Positions 53,982 to 61,783 of a stretch of 64,000 nt of DNA are shown here, piece by piece. This DNA comes from Streptomyces fulvoviolaceus. Lineage in GTDB: Bacteria > Actinomycetota > Actinomycetes > Streptomycetales > Streptomycetaceae. The notes under the pieces were generated by a model. It did not search any database and was not told where the DNA came from. It saw only the letters and a list, made by a program, of their open reading frames with translations. Made by a program: the position numbers and the translations under genes. The stretch covers positions 1-64,000 of the forward strand of contig NZ_JOEY01000032.1 in assembly GCF_000718165.1 (NCBI RefSeq), given 5' to 3'. Each line of letters begins with the position of its first letter. The first letter of the stretch is position 1.

Positions 53982-54394
53982 ACGAGCGTCACATCATCCG
54001 AGGCGGTCGCAGCGACGACCGGGACGTCTTCGAGTACGCCCTGCTCAGGGTCGTGCCCCGGATCGAGCGCGGCGAGTGCATCAACGCCGGGGTGCTCGTG
54101 TACTGCCGCGCCCGGTCCTACGTCGGCGTGCGCACCCATCTCGACGAGGCCCGGCTGCGGGCCCTGGACCCGGACGCGGACGTGGCCGGCGTGCACGCGG
54201 CGCTCCGTGCCGTCGAGGGTGTCTGCGCGGGCGGCGACGCGGCCGGGCAGGCCGCGGGCGACGACGCCGGGCGGCGCTTCCGCTGGATCGTCGCGCCCCG
54301 CTCCACGATCGTCCAGCCAGGGCCCGTGCACACCGGGCTGACCACCGATCCGGCGGCCGAGACGGGACGGCTGCTCGACCTCCTGGTCAGGTAA
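53978..54394 (+). CDS. DUF3037 family protein
   Basis: A 138-residue DUF3037 protein: FEYALLRVVPRIERGECINA, GVLVYCRARSYVGVRTHLDE, and RFRWIVAPRSTIVQPGPVHT. The GTG at 53978 overlaps the kinase stop (GTGA). The pair HipA-like kinase plus DUF3037 is conserved, so the DUF3037 protein could be a partner or immunity-like protein; nothing else is known. Confidence 0.83.
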   Translation: MNERHIIRGGRSDDRDVFEYALLRVVPRIERGECINAGVLVYCRARSYVGVRTHLDEARLRALDPDADVAGVHAALRAVEGVCAGGDAAGQAAGDDAGRRFRWIVAPRSTIVQPGPVHTGLTTDPAAETGRLLDLLVR

Positions 54395-54469
54395 TGGATC
54401 ACACAGTCACGTGTGGCGTTGACACCGCGTGCCAGGGCTTCTAGCGTCACGACTGCTGAAGGTACTAAG

Positions 54470-54491
54470 CGGTCGCTCACCAAACGGTCGC
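54470..54491 (+). promoter_or_regulatory. Direct repeat upstream of fabG
   Basis: CGGTCGC occurs at 54470-54476 and 54485-54491 (15 bp apart), 29-50 bp before the fabG start codon. TACTAAGCGG precedes the first copy. It resembles operator sites upstream of fatty-acid genes but the regulator is not known. Confidence 0.35.
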
Positions 54492-54519
54492 ACTTTCTCG
54501 AGGGCGAGGAGAATCGGCA

Positions 54520-55281
54520 ATGTCCACCACTGAGCAGCGGGTCGCCGTAGTCACGGGCGCAGCGCGCGGAATCGGCGCCGCCACCGCCGTACGACTGGCC
54601 GCCGAGGGGCGCGCGGTCGCCGTGATCGACCTCGACGAGGCCGCCTGCAAGGACACCGTGGAGAAGATCACCGCGGCGGGCGGCAAGGCGATCGCCGTCG
54701 GCGCGGACGTCTCCGACGAGGCCCAGGTAGAGGCGGCCGTCGCGCGCGTCGCCGCCGAACTCGGCGCCCCGACGATCCTGGTCAACAACGCGGGCGTGCT
54801 CCGCGACAACCTGCTGTTCAAGATGAGCGTCTCCGACTGGGACACCGTCCTGAACGTGCACCTGCGCGGCTCGTTCCTGATGACCAAGGCCGTCCAGAAG
54901 CACATGGTCGACGCCGGCTTCGGCCGCGTGGTCAACCTGTCCTCGTCCTCCGCGCTCGGCAACCGCGGCCAGGCCAACTACTCCGCCGCCAAGGCCGGTC
55001 TGCAGGGCTTCACCAAGACCCTCGCCATCGAGCTCGGCAAGTTCGGCATCACCGCCAACGCCGTCGCCCCCGGCTTCATCGCCACCGACATGACCGCCGC
55101 GACCGCCGCCCGGGTCGGCATGGGCTTCGAGGAGTTCAAGGCCGCGGCCGCCACCCAGATCCCCGTCGCGCGCGTGGGTGAGCCCGACGACATCGCCAAC
55201 GCGATCGCCTTCTTCACCAACGAGGCCGCCGGCTTCGTCTCCGGCCAGGTGCTGTACGTGGCCGGCGGACCGCTCGACTAG
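54520..55281 (+). CDS. fabG: 3-oxoacyl-ACP reductase family, short-chain dehydrogenase
   Basis: A 253-residue SDR enzyme. The Rossmann motif is TGAARGIGAA, the catalytic Ser-Tyr-Lys is SSSSALGNRGQANYSAAKAG, and NNAG precedes. It is FabG-like and reduces 3-oxoacyl thioesters with NADPH. The second SDR gene starts 12 bp later, so both probably act in one pathway of fatty-acid or acyl-CoA metabolism. The ATG at 54520 with GAGGAG about 7 bases upstream. Confidence 0.88.
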   Translation: MSTTEQRVAVVTGAARGIGAATAVRLAAEGRAVAVIDLDEAACKDTVEKITAAGGKAIAVGADVSDEAQVEAAVARVAAELGAPTILVNNAGVLRDNLLFKMSVSDWDTVLNVHLRGSFLMTKAVQKHMVDAGFGRVVNLSSSSALGNRGQANYSAAKAGLQGFTKTLAIELGKFGITANAVAPGFIATDMTAATAARVGMGFEEFKAAAATQIPVARVGEPDDIANAIAFFTNEAAGFVSGQVLYVAGGPLD

Positions 55282-55293
55282 GGAAACGGGAAC

Positions 55294-56055
55294 ATGACTG
55301 CACTGCCTGAACTCTCCGGCAAGGTCGCCCTCGTCACCGGCGCCAGCCGCGGCATCGGCTACGGCGTCGCCGAGGCGCTGCTCGCGCGCGGCGACCGTGT
55401 GGCCATCACCGGCCGCAACGAGGACGCCCTCAAGGAGGCCGTCGACAAGCTCGGCGCCGAGCGTGTCATCGGCATCGCCGGCAAGGCGCACGACCTGGAC
55501 CACCAGGCCGAGGCCGTCGCGCGCACCGTGGAGGCCTTCGGCCGCGTCGACTTCCTGGTCAACAACGCCGGTACGAACCCGGTGTTCGGGCCGATCGCCG
55601 ACCTCGACCTGAACGTCGCCCGCAAGGTGTTCGAGACCAACGTGGTCTCGGCGCTCGGCTTCGCGCAGAAGACCTGGCACGCCTGGCAGAAGGACAACGG
55701 CGGCGCGATCGTCAACATCGCCTCCGTGGCGGGCGTCTCCGCCTCGCCCTTCATCGGCGCGTACGGCATCAGCAAGGCCGCGATGATCAACCTGTCGCTG
55801 CAGCTGGCGCACGAGTTCGCGCCCACGGTGCGGGTCAACTCGATCGCCCCGGCCGTCGTGAAGACCAAGTTCGCGCAGGCCCTGTACGAGGGCCGGGAGG
55901 CGGAGGCCGCCGCGGCCTATCCGCTCGCCCGGCTCGGCGTGCCCTCCGACATCGGCGGCGCCGCCGCGTTCCTCACCTCGTCCCAGTCCGACTGGATCAC
56001 CGGCCAGACGCTCGTCGTCGACGGCGGCATCTTCCTGAACGCCGGCGTGGGCTGA
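55294..56055 (+). CDS. Short-chain dehydrogenase/reductase
   Basis: A 253-residue SDR. Motifs TGASRGIGYG, NNAGTNPVFG, and SVAGVSASPFIGAYGISKAA with the Ser-Tyr-Lys triad are complete. It resembles 3-oxoacyl reductases and 2,4-dienoyl-type reductases; the substrate is unknown. It follows fabG with 12 bp spacing and ends before a strong hairpin. Confidence 0.88.
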   Translation: MTALPELSGKVALVTGASRGIGYGVAEALLARGDRVAITGRNEDALKEAVDKLGAERVIGIAGKAHDLDHQAEAVARTVEAFGRVDFLVNNAGTNPVFGPIADLDLNVARKVFETNVVSALGFAQKTWHAWQKDNGGAIVNIASVAGVSASPFIGAYGISKAAMINLSLQLAHEFAPTVRVNSIAPAVVKTKFAQALYEGREAEAAAAYPLARLGVPSDIGGAAAFLTSSQSDWITGQTLVVDGGIFLNAGVG

Positions 56056-56067
56056 CCTTCCGCATAT

Positions 56068-56106
56068 CGACACGGGCGCCCGTTGACGAAAACGGCGCCC
56101 GTGTCG
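56068..56106 (+). terminator. Terminator after the SDR operon
   Basis: A 13-bp stem (56068-56080 with 56094-56106) with a CGTT/AACG inner pair. It ends the two-gene SDR operon. Confidence 0.85.
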
Positions 56107-56246
56107 GCATACCGGAGCTTCACCCCTCGATGGCAACGTAGTCATGCATAATTCGATCAAGAGGTCGATTCGAAGGCAGGTTCAGCGGGCGGAGCGCTGC
56201 GGTATGGTCTGCCGACCCTTGGTACGGCATTTCGAGGAGCAAGCGC

Positions 56247-57827
56247 GTGTTCATCCGGGATCGTTACCTGCCGCCCCTCGCGGCCCTCGCGTCCATATCC
56301 ATGGTGGCCGGATGTGGTGTGTTCTCCTCTGACGCTTCCGAAGACGAGAAGCCGGTCGTCGTGGGAACCACCAGTGCTCCGGCCACGCTGGATCCCGCGG
56401 CTTCCTGGGACAACTCCTGGGAGTTGTTCCGCAATGTGTACCAAACACTCCTGAACTACACCCCCGGTGGAACAGAGCCCGAGCCCGACGCCGCCGAGAG
56501 CTGCGCCTTCACGGACAGTTCGAGCACCGTCTACAGCTGCACGCTGCGCAAGGACCTGAAGTTCTCCAACGGGCACACGCTGGACGCCAAGGCCGTCAAG
56601 CACTCGTTCGACCGGATCAAGGAGATCAACGTCAACGGCGGTCCCGCGGGTCTGCTGGGGACGCTCTCCCGGGTGCAGGTGAAGGGCGACCGTGAGGTCG
56701 TCTTCCATCTCAGCCAGCCCGACGCAACCTTCCCGCTCGTGCTGACCACGCCCGCCATGTCGATCGTGGATCCCGAGGAGTACCCCGCGGACGCGCTCCG
56801 CAAGGACGGAAAGATAGCCGGCTCGGGGCCCTACAACCTTGATTCCTACGAGGAGGGCGAGAAGGCCGAGCTCGTCCGCAACGACAACTACAAGGGCATA
56901 GCGGACCGCAAGAACAGCGCGGTCACCATCCGCTACTTCCAGCAGTCGGACGAGATGGTCAAGGCCCTCAAGGACAAGCAGATCTCGGTCATCTACCGCG
57001 GTCTCGGCGCCTCGGACACCGTGGACATCGAGGTCAACCAGAAGGCGGAGGGGCTCCAGCTCGTCGAGAACCCCACCACCGAGATCAGTTACCTGGTCTT
57101 CAACCCCAGCGACCCGTGGGCCGCGAAGCCCGCGGTCCGCAAGGCGATCGCCCAGGTCGTCGACCGGCCGACGCTCGCGCACAACGTCTACAAGGACACC
57201 GTCGAGCCGCTGTACTCCATGATCCCCACGGGGCTGGTGGGCCACACCACGGGCTTCTTCGACGACTACGGGACGCCCAGCGTGCCCAAGGCCAAGCAGA
57301 TCCTCACGGACGCGGGCATCACCGAGCGCGTCCCGCTGACGCTCTGGTACACCAGCGACCGCTACGGCTCGACGACCAAGCCGGCCTTCGAGGAGCTGAA
57401 GCGGCAGCTGGAGGCCTCCGACCTGTTCACGGTCACCCTCAAGAGCCGCCCCTGGAAGACCTACGTGGAGGGATACCAGAAGGGCGAGTACCCGGTGTTC
57501 GGGCGTGGCTGGTTCCCCGACTTCAACGACGCCGACAACTTCATCGCGCCCTTCGTGGGCGAGCAGAACGCGCTCGGCACCCCGTACGAAGCACCCGAGA
57601 TCACCGGCAAGCTGCTGCCGGAATCGCGCGCGGAGAGCGACCGCGGGGCCGTGGACCAGCAGTTCGAGGAGGCCCAGCAGATCCTCGTGGACGACGCGCG
57701 GCTGCTGCCCCTGTGGCAGGGGAAGCAGTACGTGGCCGCGAACGAGGAGATCGCCGGTCTGCAGAAGGTCATCGACCCGGCGACGATGATGGTGATGTGG
57801 GAGCTGTACTGGAAGACCAGCTGGTAG
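56247..57827 (+). CDS. Peptide/oligopeptide ABC transporter substrate-binding lipoprotein
   Basis: A 526-residue SBP_bac_5 protein. The N-terminal signal ends at a lipobox (MVAGC, Cys 23). The domain shows VVGTTSAPATLDPAASWDNS, LKFSNGHTLDAKAVKHSFDR and YEAPEITGKLLPES. It binds peptides or other small ligands, and no permease genes are next to it, so it is an orphan binding protein here. The GTG at 56247 has GAGGAG upstream. A CATAAT box lies at 56147-56152. Confidence 0.88.
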   Translation: MFIRDRYLPPLAALASISMVAGCGVFSSDASEDEKPVVVGTTSAPATLDPAASWDNSWELFRNVYQTLLNYTPGGTEPEPDAAESCAFTDSSSTVYSCTLRKDLKFSNGHTLDAKAVKHSFDRIKEINVNGGPAGLLGTLSRVQVKGDREVVFHLSQPDATFPLVLTTPAMSIVDPEEYPADALRKDGKIAGSGPYNLDSYEEGEKAELVRNDNYKGIADRKNSAVTIRYFQQSDEMVKALKDKQISVIYRGLGASDTVDIEVNQKAEGLQLVENPTTEISYLVFNPSDPWAAKPAVRKAIAQVVDRPTLAHNVYKDTVEPLYSMIPTGLVGHTTGFFDDYGTPSVPKAKQILTDAGITERVPLTLWYTSDRYGSTTKPAFEELKRQLEASDLFTVTLKSRPWKTYVEGYQKGEYPVFGRGWFPDFNDADNFIAPFVGEQNALGTPYEAPEITGKLLPESRAESDRGAVDQQFEEAQQILVDDARLLPLWQGKQYVAANEEIAGLQKVIDPATMMVMWELYWKTSW

Positions 57828-57956
57828 GAGCCCGGTTGCGCGGTCTGCGGGGCCGAGTGTCAGTGGTCGCCTGTAGGTTCTGAGGCCTGGAGGCGACCGC
57901 GCACCGCACGGCGGGGCGGCCGCACCACAGTGACCGCACACCGTAAGGACGTTGAC

Positions 57957-58640
57957 GTGACCGACACCGCCATGCTGCCCGAGTCCTGGCGCGGGGTTCT
58001 GGGCGACGAGCTGCAGCAGCCCTACTTCAAGGAGCTGACGGAGTTCGTCGAGGACGAGCGGGCGAAGGGTCCCGTCTATCCGCCCCGCGAAGAGGTCTTC
58101 GCCGCGCTGGACGCGACGCCGTACGACGAGGTGAAGGTCCTGATCCTCGGTCAGGACCCGTACCACGGCGAGGGGCAGGGCCACGGCCTGTGCTTCTCGG
58201 TCCGCCCCGGGGTGAAGACGCCGCCCTCGCTGCGGAACATCTACAAGGAGATGAAGGAAGAGCTCGGGCTGGAGGTGCCGGACAACGGCTACCTGATGCC
58301 GTGGGCCCAGCAGGGCGTCCTGCTGCTCAACGCGGTCCTCACGGTCCGGGCCGGCGAGGCCAACTCGCACAAGGGCCGCGGCTGGGAGAAGTTCACCGAC
58401 GCGGTGATCCGCGCGGTGGCCGACCGGCCCGACCCGGCGGTGTTCGTGCTGTGGGGCAACTACGCGCAGAAGAAGCTCCCCCTCATCGACGAGACGCGGC
58501 ACGTGGTGGTCAAGGGCGCGCACCCCTCCCCGCTGTCGGCGAAGAAGTTCTTCGGCTCCCGCCCGTTCACCCAGATCAACGAGGCGGTCGCCGGGCAGGG
58601 CCACGAGGCGATCGACTGGAGCATCCCGAACCTGGGCTGA
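57957..58640 (+). CDS. ung: Uracil-DNA glycosylase
   Basis: A 227-residue family-1 UDG, which removes uracil from DNA. The catalytic D67 is in LILGQDPYHGEGQGHGLCFS, and the minor-groove motif H189 is in GAHPSPLSAKKFFG. The GTG at 57957 is preferred over the longer frame (57930) since AAGGAC is about 10 bases upstream. A hairpin follows at 58649. Confidence 0.95.
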   Translation: MTDTAMLPESWRGVLGDELQQPYFKELTEFVEDERAKGPVYPPREEVFAALDATPYDEVKVLILGQDPYHGEGQGHGLCFSVRPGVKTPPSLRNIYKEMKEELGLEVPDNGYLMPWAQQGVLLLNAVLTVRAGEANSHKGRGWEKFTDAVIRAVADRPDPAVFVLWGNYAQKKLPLIDETRHVVVKGAHPSPLSAKKFFGSRPFTQINEAVAGQGHEAIDWSIPNLG

Positions 58641-58648
58641 CCACGCCG

Positions 58649-58678
58649 CCGGGCCGGTTCCTCGCCGAACCGGCCCGG
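58649..58678 (+). terminator. Terminator after ung
   Basis: A perfect 12-bp stem (58649-58660 with 58667-58678) with a 6-base loop, nine bases past the ung stop. No T tract. Confidence 0.85.
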
Positions 58679-58762
58679 TGCCGCCTGACGGGGATTGTCA
58701 GTGGCTGCGGTTAGCGTCGGGAGGGACAGGCGACGACAGCCGACGAGTGCCCGGAGGACGCG

Positions 58763-59284
58763 GTGGCGGAGCGACAGGAGCAGGCGGCGGTGGATGCCGT
58801 GATGACCCGGATCGGGCAGGTCGTCATGCTGCATCACGCCGGGGACCGCGAGGAGGCCCGGCACCGCTTCCTGGACCTGTGGGCGGAGATCGGCGAGGAC
58901 GGCGACCCGCTGCACCGCTGCACCCTGGCCCACTACATGGCCGACGCCCAGGACGACCCCGCGGACGAACTGGCCTGGGACCTACGGGCGTTGACGGCCG
59001 CCGAGGAACTCACGGACGACCGGCTCGCCGAGCACGAGGGCGCGCTCGCCGTGCGGTCCCTGTACCCCTCGCTGCATCTGAACCTGGCCGCCGACTATGT
59101 GAAGCTCGGCCGCTCGGAGGCCGCGCGCACGCATGTACGCAGGGCGCGGGGAGCAGCCGACGCTCTGGGGGACGACAGATACGGGGACGGGGTGCGGGCG
59201 GCGATCAGCCGGCTGGAACTGCGGCTGGGGGAAGGGGATTCGACCGGGGAGCCGGGGTGGGGGCCGCCGCGGCAGCGGCCCTGA
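58763..59284 (+). CDS. Helical repeat (TPR-like) hypothetical protein
   Basis: A 173-residue helical protein. Alternate helices such as MLHHAGDREEARHRFLDLWA, HRCTLAHYMADAQDDPADEL and HLNLAADYVKLGRSEAARTH look like TPR repeats. No function is known. The start is GTG 58763. The C-terminal residues (GEPGWGPPRQRP) are not repetitive. Confidence 0.7.
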   Translation: MAERQEQAAVDAVMTRIGQVVMLHHAGDREEARHRFLDLWAEIGEDGDPLHRCTLAHYMADAQDDPADELAWDLRALTAAEELTDDRLAEHEGALAVRSLYPSLHLNLAADYVKLGRSEAARTHVRRARGAADALGDDRYGDGVRAAISRLELRLGEGDSTGEPGWGPPRQRP

Positions 59285-59296
59285 GAACCACCGGCC

Positions 59297-59845
59297 TCAG
59301 CGCCCGTACGTCTGTTGGCAGATGACCGACTCCGGGCTGTCCGCCTGCCAGCGGCCGTACTTCTTGCCGAGCGCGCAGACGTCCTGGGCGTTCTTGGGGA
59401 CCTTGGGGACCGACTTCGTCACGTCCGGGACCTCGACGTGGGGTTGCCGGGGTTCGGGACGCGCCGGGTGCGCGGGGTGTTCCGGGTGCGAGCGCGGGGG
59501 CTGCTGCTGTCTCTGTTGCTGTGCCGGAGCGGACGGAGTGGCGTGGCGCGGTGTGGTCGCGGCCGGTTCCGGGCGGCCGGACGGGCCGATCATTTCCAGG
59601 GCCTCGCGGGCCGGCGCCTGCACGATCTGCGGCTCCGACCGGCCGTCCGGTCGGGGCGCCGATGGCTGGGACGGTGCCGCCGGCGGCCCGGACGCGGGTG
59701 GGCGCTGAACCGTCACACAGCCGGTGAGGGCCGAGACAGCCACGGTGACCAGGAGCGTTGCGGTGGTCGTCGTTCGATGCACCCGCGCAACTCTGCTGGG
59801 TCCGGCGCCCTTGGGGACAGCGGACGAGCGGAGGTTGCCCCGCAC
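59297..59845 (-). CDS. Putative lipoprotein
   Basis: A 182-residue protein. After a basic N-terminus comes a hydrophobic stretch (TATLLVTVAVSALTGC) with a lipobox ending at Cys 43. A long P/Q/A-rich linker follows, and a small C-terminal domain with two cysteines (DVCALGKKYGRWQADSPESVIC). The C-terminal domain is conserved in Streptomyces secreted proteins but has no known role. Start ATG 59845; a later start is possible because the signal begins about residue 20. Confidence 0.7.
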   Translation of the reverse strand: MRGNLRSSAVPKGAGPSRVARVHRTTTTATLLVTVAVSALTGCVTVQRPPASGPPAAPSQPSAPRPDGRSEPQIVQAPAREALEMIGPSGRPEPAATTPRHATPSAPAQQQRQQQPPRSHPEHPAHPARPEPRQPHVEVPDVTKSVPKVPKNAQDVCALGKKYGRWQADSPESVICQQTYGR

Positions 59846-59894
59846 GAGTGATCTCCCGCCCCGTACGGCGGGGTCGCACCTCCCGGTGCTGACG

Positions 59895-60407
59895 TCAGTC
59901 TCCCGTGGCGCCGTCGATCCGCTCGCGGACCAGGTCGGCGTGGCCGTTGTGGCGCGCGTACTCCTCGATCATGTGGGTGTAGATCCAGCGCAGGTTGAAC
60001 CGTTCACCGGTGCGCCGGTGCCTGCCCTCGGAGATGTCGTCCAGTCCGAAGCGGGCCGCGTGGGGCCGGGCGGCCTCGATCTCCGCCTGCCAGGTGGCGT
60101 ACGCCTCCGCCCAGGTGTCCGCCTCCGTGAGGTGGAACTCGCCGTCCGGGTCCTCGTCGCTGTAATAGATCGGCCCCGCGTCCTCGTCCGCGAGGACCCT
60201 GCGGAACCAACTGCGCTCCACCTCCGCCATATGGCGGACCAGCCCCATCAGGGACAGGCGGGACGGCTCCACGGAGGCAGTCCTGAGCTGGGCGTCGGTC
60301 AGGCCCTCGCACTTCCACGCCAGGGTCTGCCGGTGGTAGTCCAGCCAGCCCTCCAGCATCGTGCGTTCGTCGGCGTTCGGGGCGGGTTCACTGCGCTGCG
60401 TCGTCAT
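59895..60407 (-). CDS. DinB-family (DUF664) protein
   Basis: A 170-residue four-helix DinB/YfiT-like protein. The metal-binding histidines are in DYHRQTLAWKC (His 25), LSLMGLVRHMAEVERSWF (His 59) and YARHNGHADLVRERIDG (His 153 or 156). It may act in thiol transfer, as in mycothiol-dependent enzymes. ATG 60407 is the family start (MTTQRSEPAPNADERTMLEG). No stop codon separates it from a TetR-like remnant upstream, so a longer fused protein is possible. Confidence 0.83.
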   Translation of the reverse strand: MTTQRSEPAPNADERTMLEGWLDYHRQTLAWKCEGLTDAQLRTASVEPSRLSLMGLVRHMAEVERSWFRRVLADEDAGPIYYSDEDPDGEFHLTEADTWAEAYATWQAEIEAARPHAARFGLDDISEGRHRRTGERFNLRWIYTHMIEEYARHNGHADLVRERIDGATGD

Positions 60408-60740
60408 GTACGCATCGTGGATCAACTTGCCGGGTCCCACCTCGTGTTTGCAGGAGCCGAGCATCCCGTCCAGCAGTTCCCGCAGTCCCGCCCGCACCTC
60501 GCCCCGGCTCGGCACCTGCGCACCGAACGACCCCGCCACGCAGCTGAACATCAACCCGTCCGCCCAGGCGACCAGCGACAGTGCGTGCCGGGCCGGGTCC
60601 GTGGAGCCCATCGCCGTGACGAGGGCGGTGAGCTGATCGCGGAAGCGGGCGCCGGTCGCGTCGAAGTACGCGCGCAGTTCGGGGCGGCGGGTCGGGTCGT
60701 GGCCGCGGTCGGCATCCACTCCGCCGTACGCCGTGCGCTG
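60408..60740 (-). pseudogene. TetR-family C-terminal remnant
   Basis: About 92 to 110 codons, in the DinB frame, match the C-terminal ligand domain of a TetR regulator: PELRAYFDATGARFRDQLTA, LVTAMGSTDPARHALSLVAW, ADGLMFSCVAGSFGAQVPSR, GEVRAGLRELLDGML. The N-terminal HTH half is missing. The part before PELRAY is already degenerate, and the oxidoreductase starts divergently just upstream. It is therefore a truncated gene, and it runs in frame into the DinB gene without a stop codon. Confidence 0.75.
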
Positions 60741-60846
60741 TTCCGGGACCACCCCGGGCCCTTCGACGGGATCGCCGACTGGCGGCCCCCGCAGCCGCCG
60801 TATGCTTCCGAGGTGACCCCGGCAGGCAACCGCTAGAGGAGACCCC

Positions 60847-61752
60847 GTGAAGGTCGGCTGCATCGGACTCGGTGACATCGCGCAGAAGGCGTATCTGCCG
60901 GTGCTCGGTGGCCGCCCCGGGGTCGAGCTGCATCTGCAGACGCGTACGCCGGCGACGCTCGCCCGGGTGGCCGACGGCCTGCATCTCCCCGACGCGCAGC
61001 GCCACGCCGATCTGGACGCGCTCCTCGCCGTCGGGCTCGACGCGGCCTTCGTGCACGCGCCCACCGCCGTGCACCCCGAGATCGTGGCGAGGCTGCTGGA
61101 GGCGGGCGTACCGACGTACGTCGACAAGCCGCTCGCCTACGAACTCGCCGACTCCGAACGGCTGGTGGCGCTCGCGGAATCCCGCGATGTCTCGCTGGCC
61201 GTCGGCTTCAACCGGCGCCACGCCCCCGGCTACACGCAGTGCGCCGAGCACCCGCGCGAGCTGATCCTGATGCAGAAGAACCGCATCGGACTGCCGGAAG
61301 AGCCGCGCGCGATGATCCTCGACGACTTCATCCACGTCGTCGACACGCTGCGCTTCCTGGCCCCCGGCCCAATCGACGACGTGACCGTGCGCGCCCGCGT
61401 CGAGGACGGCCTGCTGCACCACGTCGTGCTGCAGCTCGCCGGGGACGGCTTCACCGCGCTCGGCGTGATGAACCGGCTCAGCGGCTCGGCGGAGGAGATC
61501 CTCGAGGTGTCCGGGCAGGACACCAAGCGTCAGGTGCTCAACCTCGCCGAGGTGATCGACCACAAGGGGCAGCCGACCGTGCGGCGGCGCGGCGACTGGG
61601 TGCCGGTGGCCCGGCAGCGCGGCATCGAGCAGGCCGTGCTCGCCTTCCTCGACGCCGTGCGCGCGGGCAAGGTGCTCAGCGCCCGGGACGCGCTGGCGAC
61701 CCATGAACTGTGCGAGCGGGTGGTACACGCGGTTCTGGAGCGGGCCGCCTGA
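60847..61752 (+). CDS. Gfo/Idh/MocA family oxidoreductase
   Basis: A 301-residue NAD(P)-dependent oxidoreductase. The Rossmann part is VKVGCIGLGDIAQKAYLPVL, the conserved loop is VDKPLAYELADSERLVALAE (EKP-type motif, here DKP), and the C-terminal substrate domain has RNRIGLPEEPRAMILDDFIH. The substrate is unknown. GTG 60847 has GAGGAG 5 bases upstream. It is divergent from the TetR remnant, which may once have regulated it. Confidence 0.87.
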   Translation: MKVGCIGLGDIAQKAYLPVLGGRPGVELHLQTRTPATLARVADGLHLPDAQRHADLDALLAVGLDAAFVHAPTAVHPEIVARLLEAGVPTYVDKPLAYELADSERLVALAESRDVSLAVGFNRRHAPGYTQCAEHPRELILMQKNRIGLPEEPRAMILDDFIHVVDTLRFLAPGPIDDVTVRARVEDGLLHHVVLQLAGDGFTALGVMNRLSGSAEEILEVSGQDTKRQVLNLAEVIDHKGQPTVRRRGDWVPVARQRGIEQAVLAFLDAVRAGKVLSARDALATHELCERVVHAVLERAA

Positions 61753-61783
61753 GCCGCAGCGTCCCTGGGGCCGCTCCGGCGGA

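Noticed and set aside
56144..56332. A 62-codon frame upstream of the peptide-binding protein
   Set aside because: It overlaps the signal-peptide region of the real gene in another frame and lacks a ribosome site.
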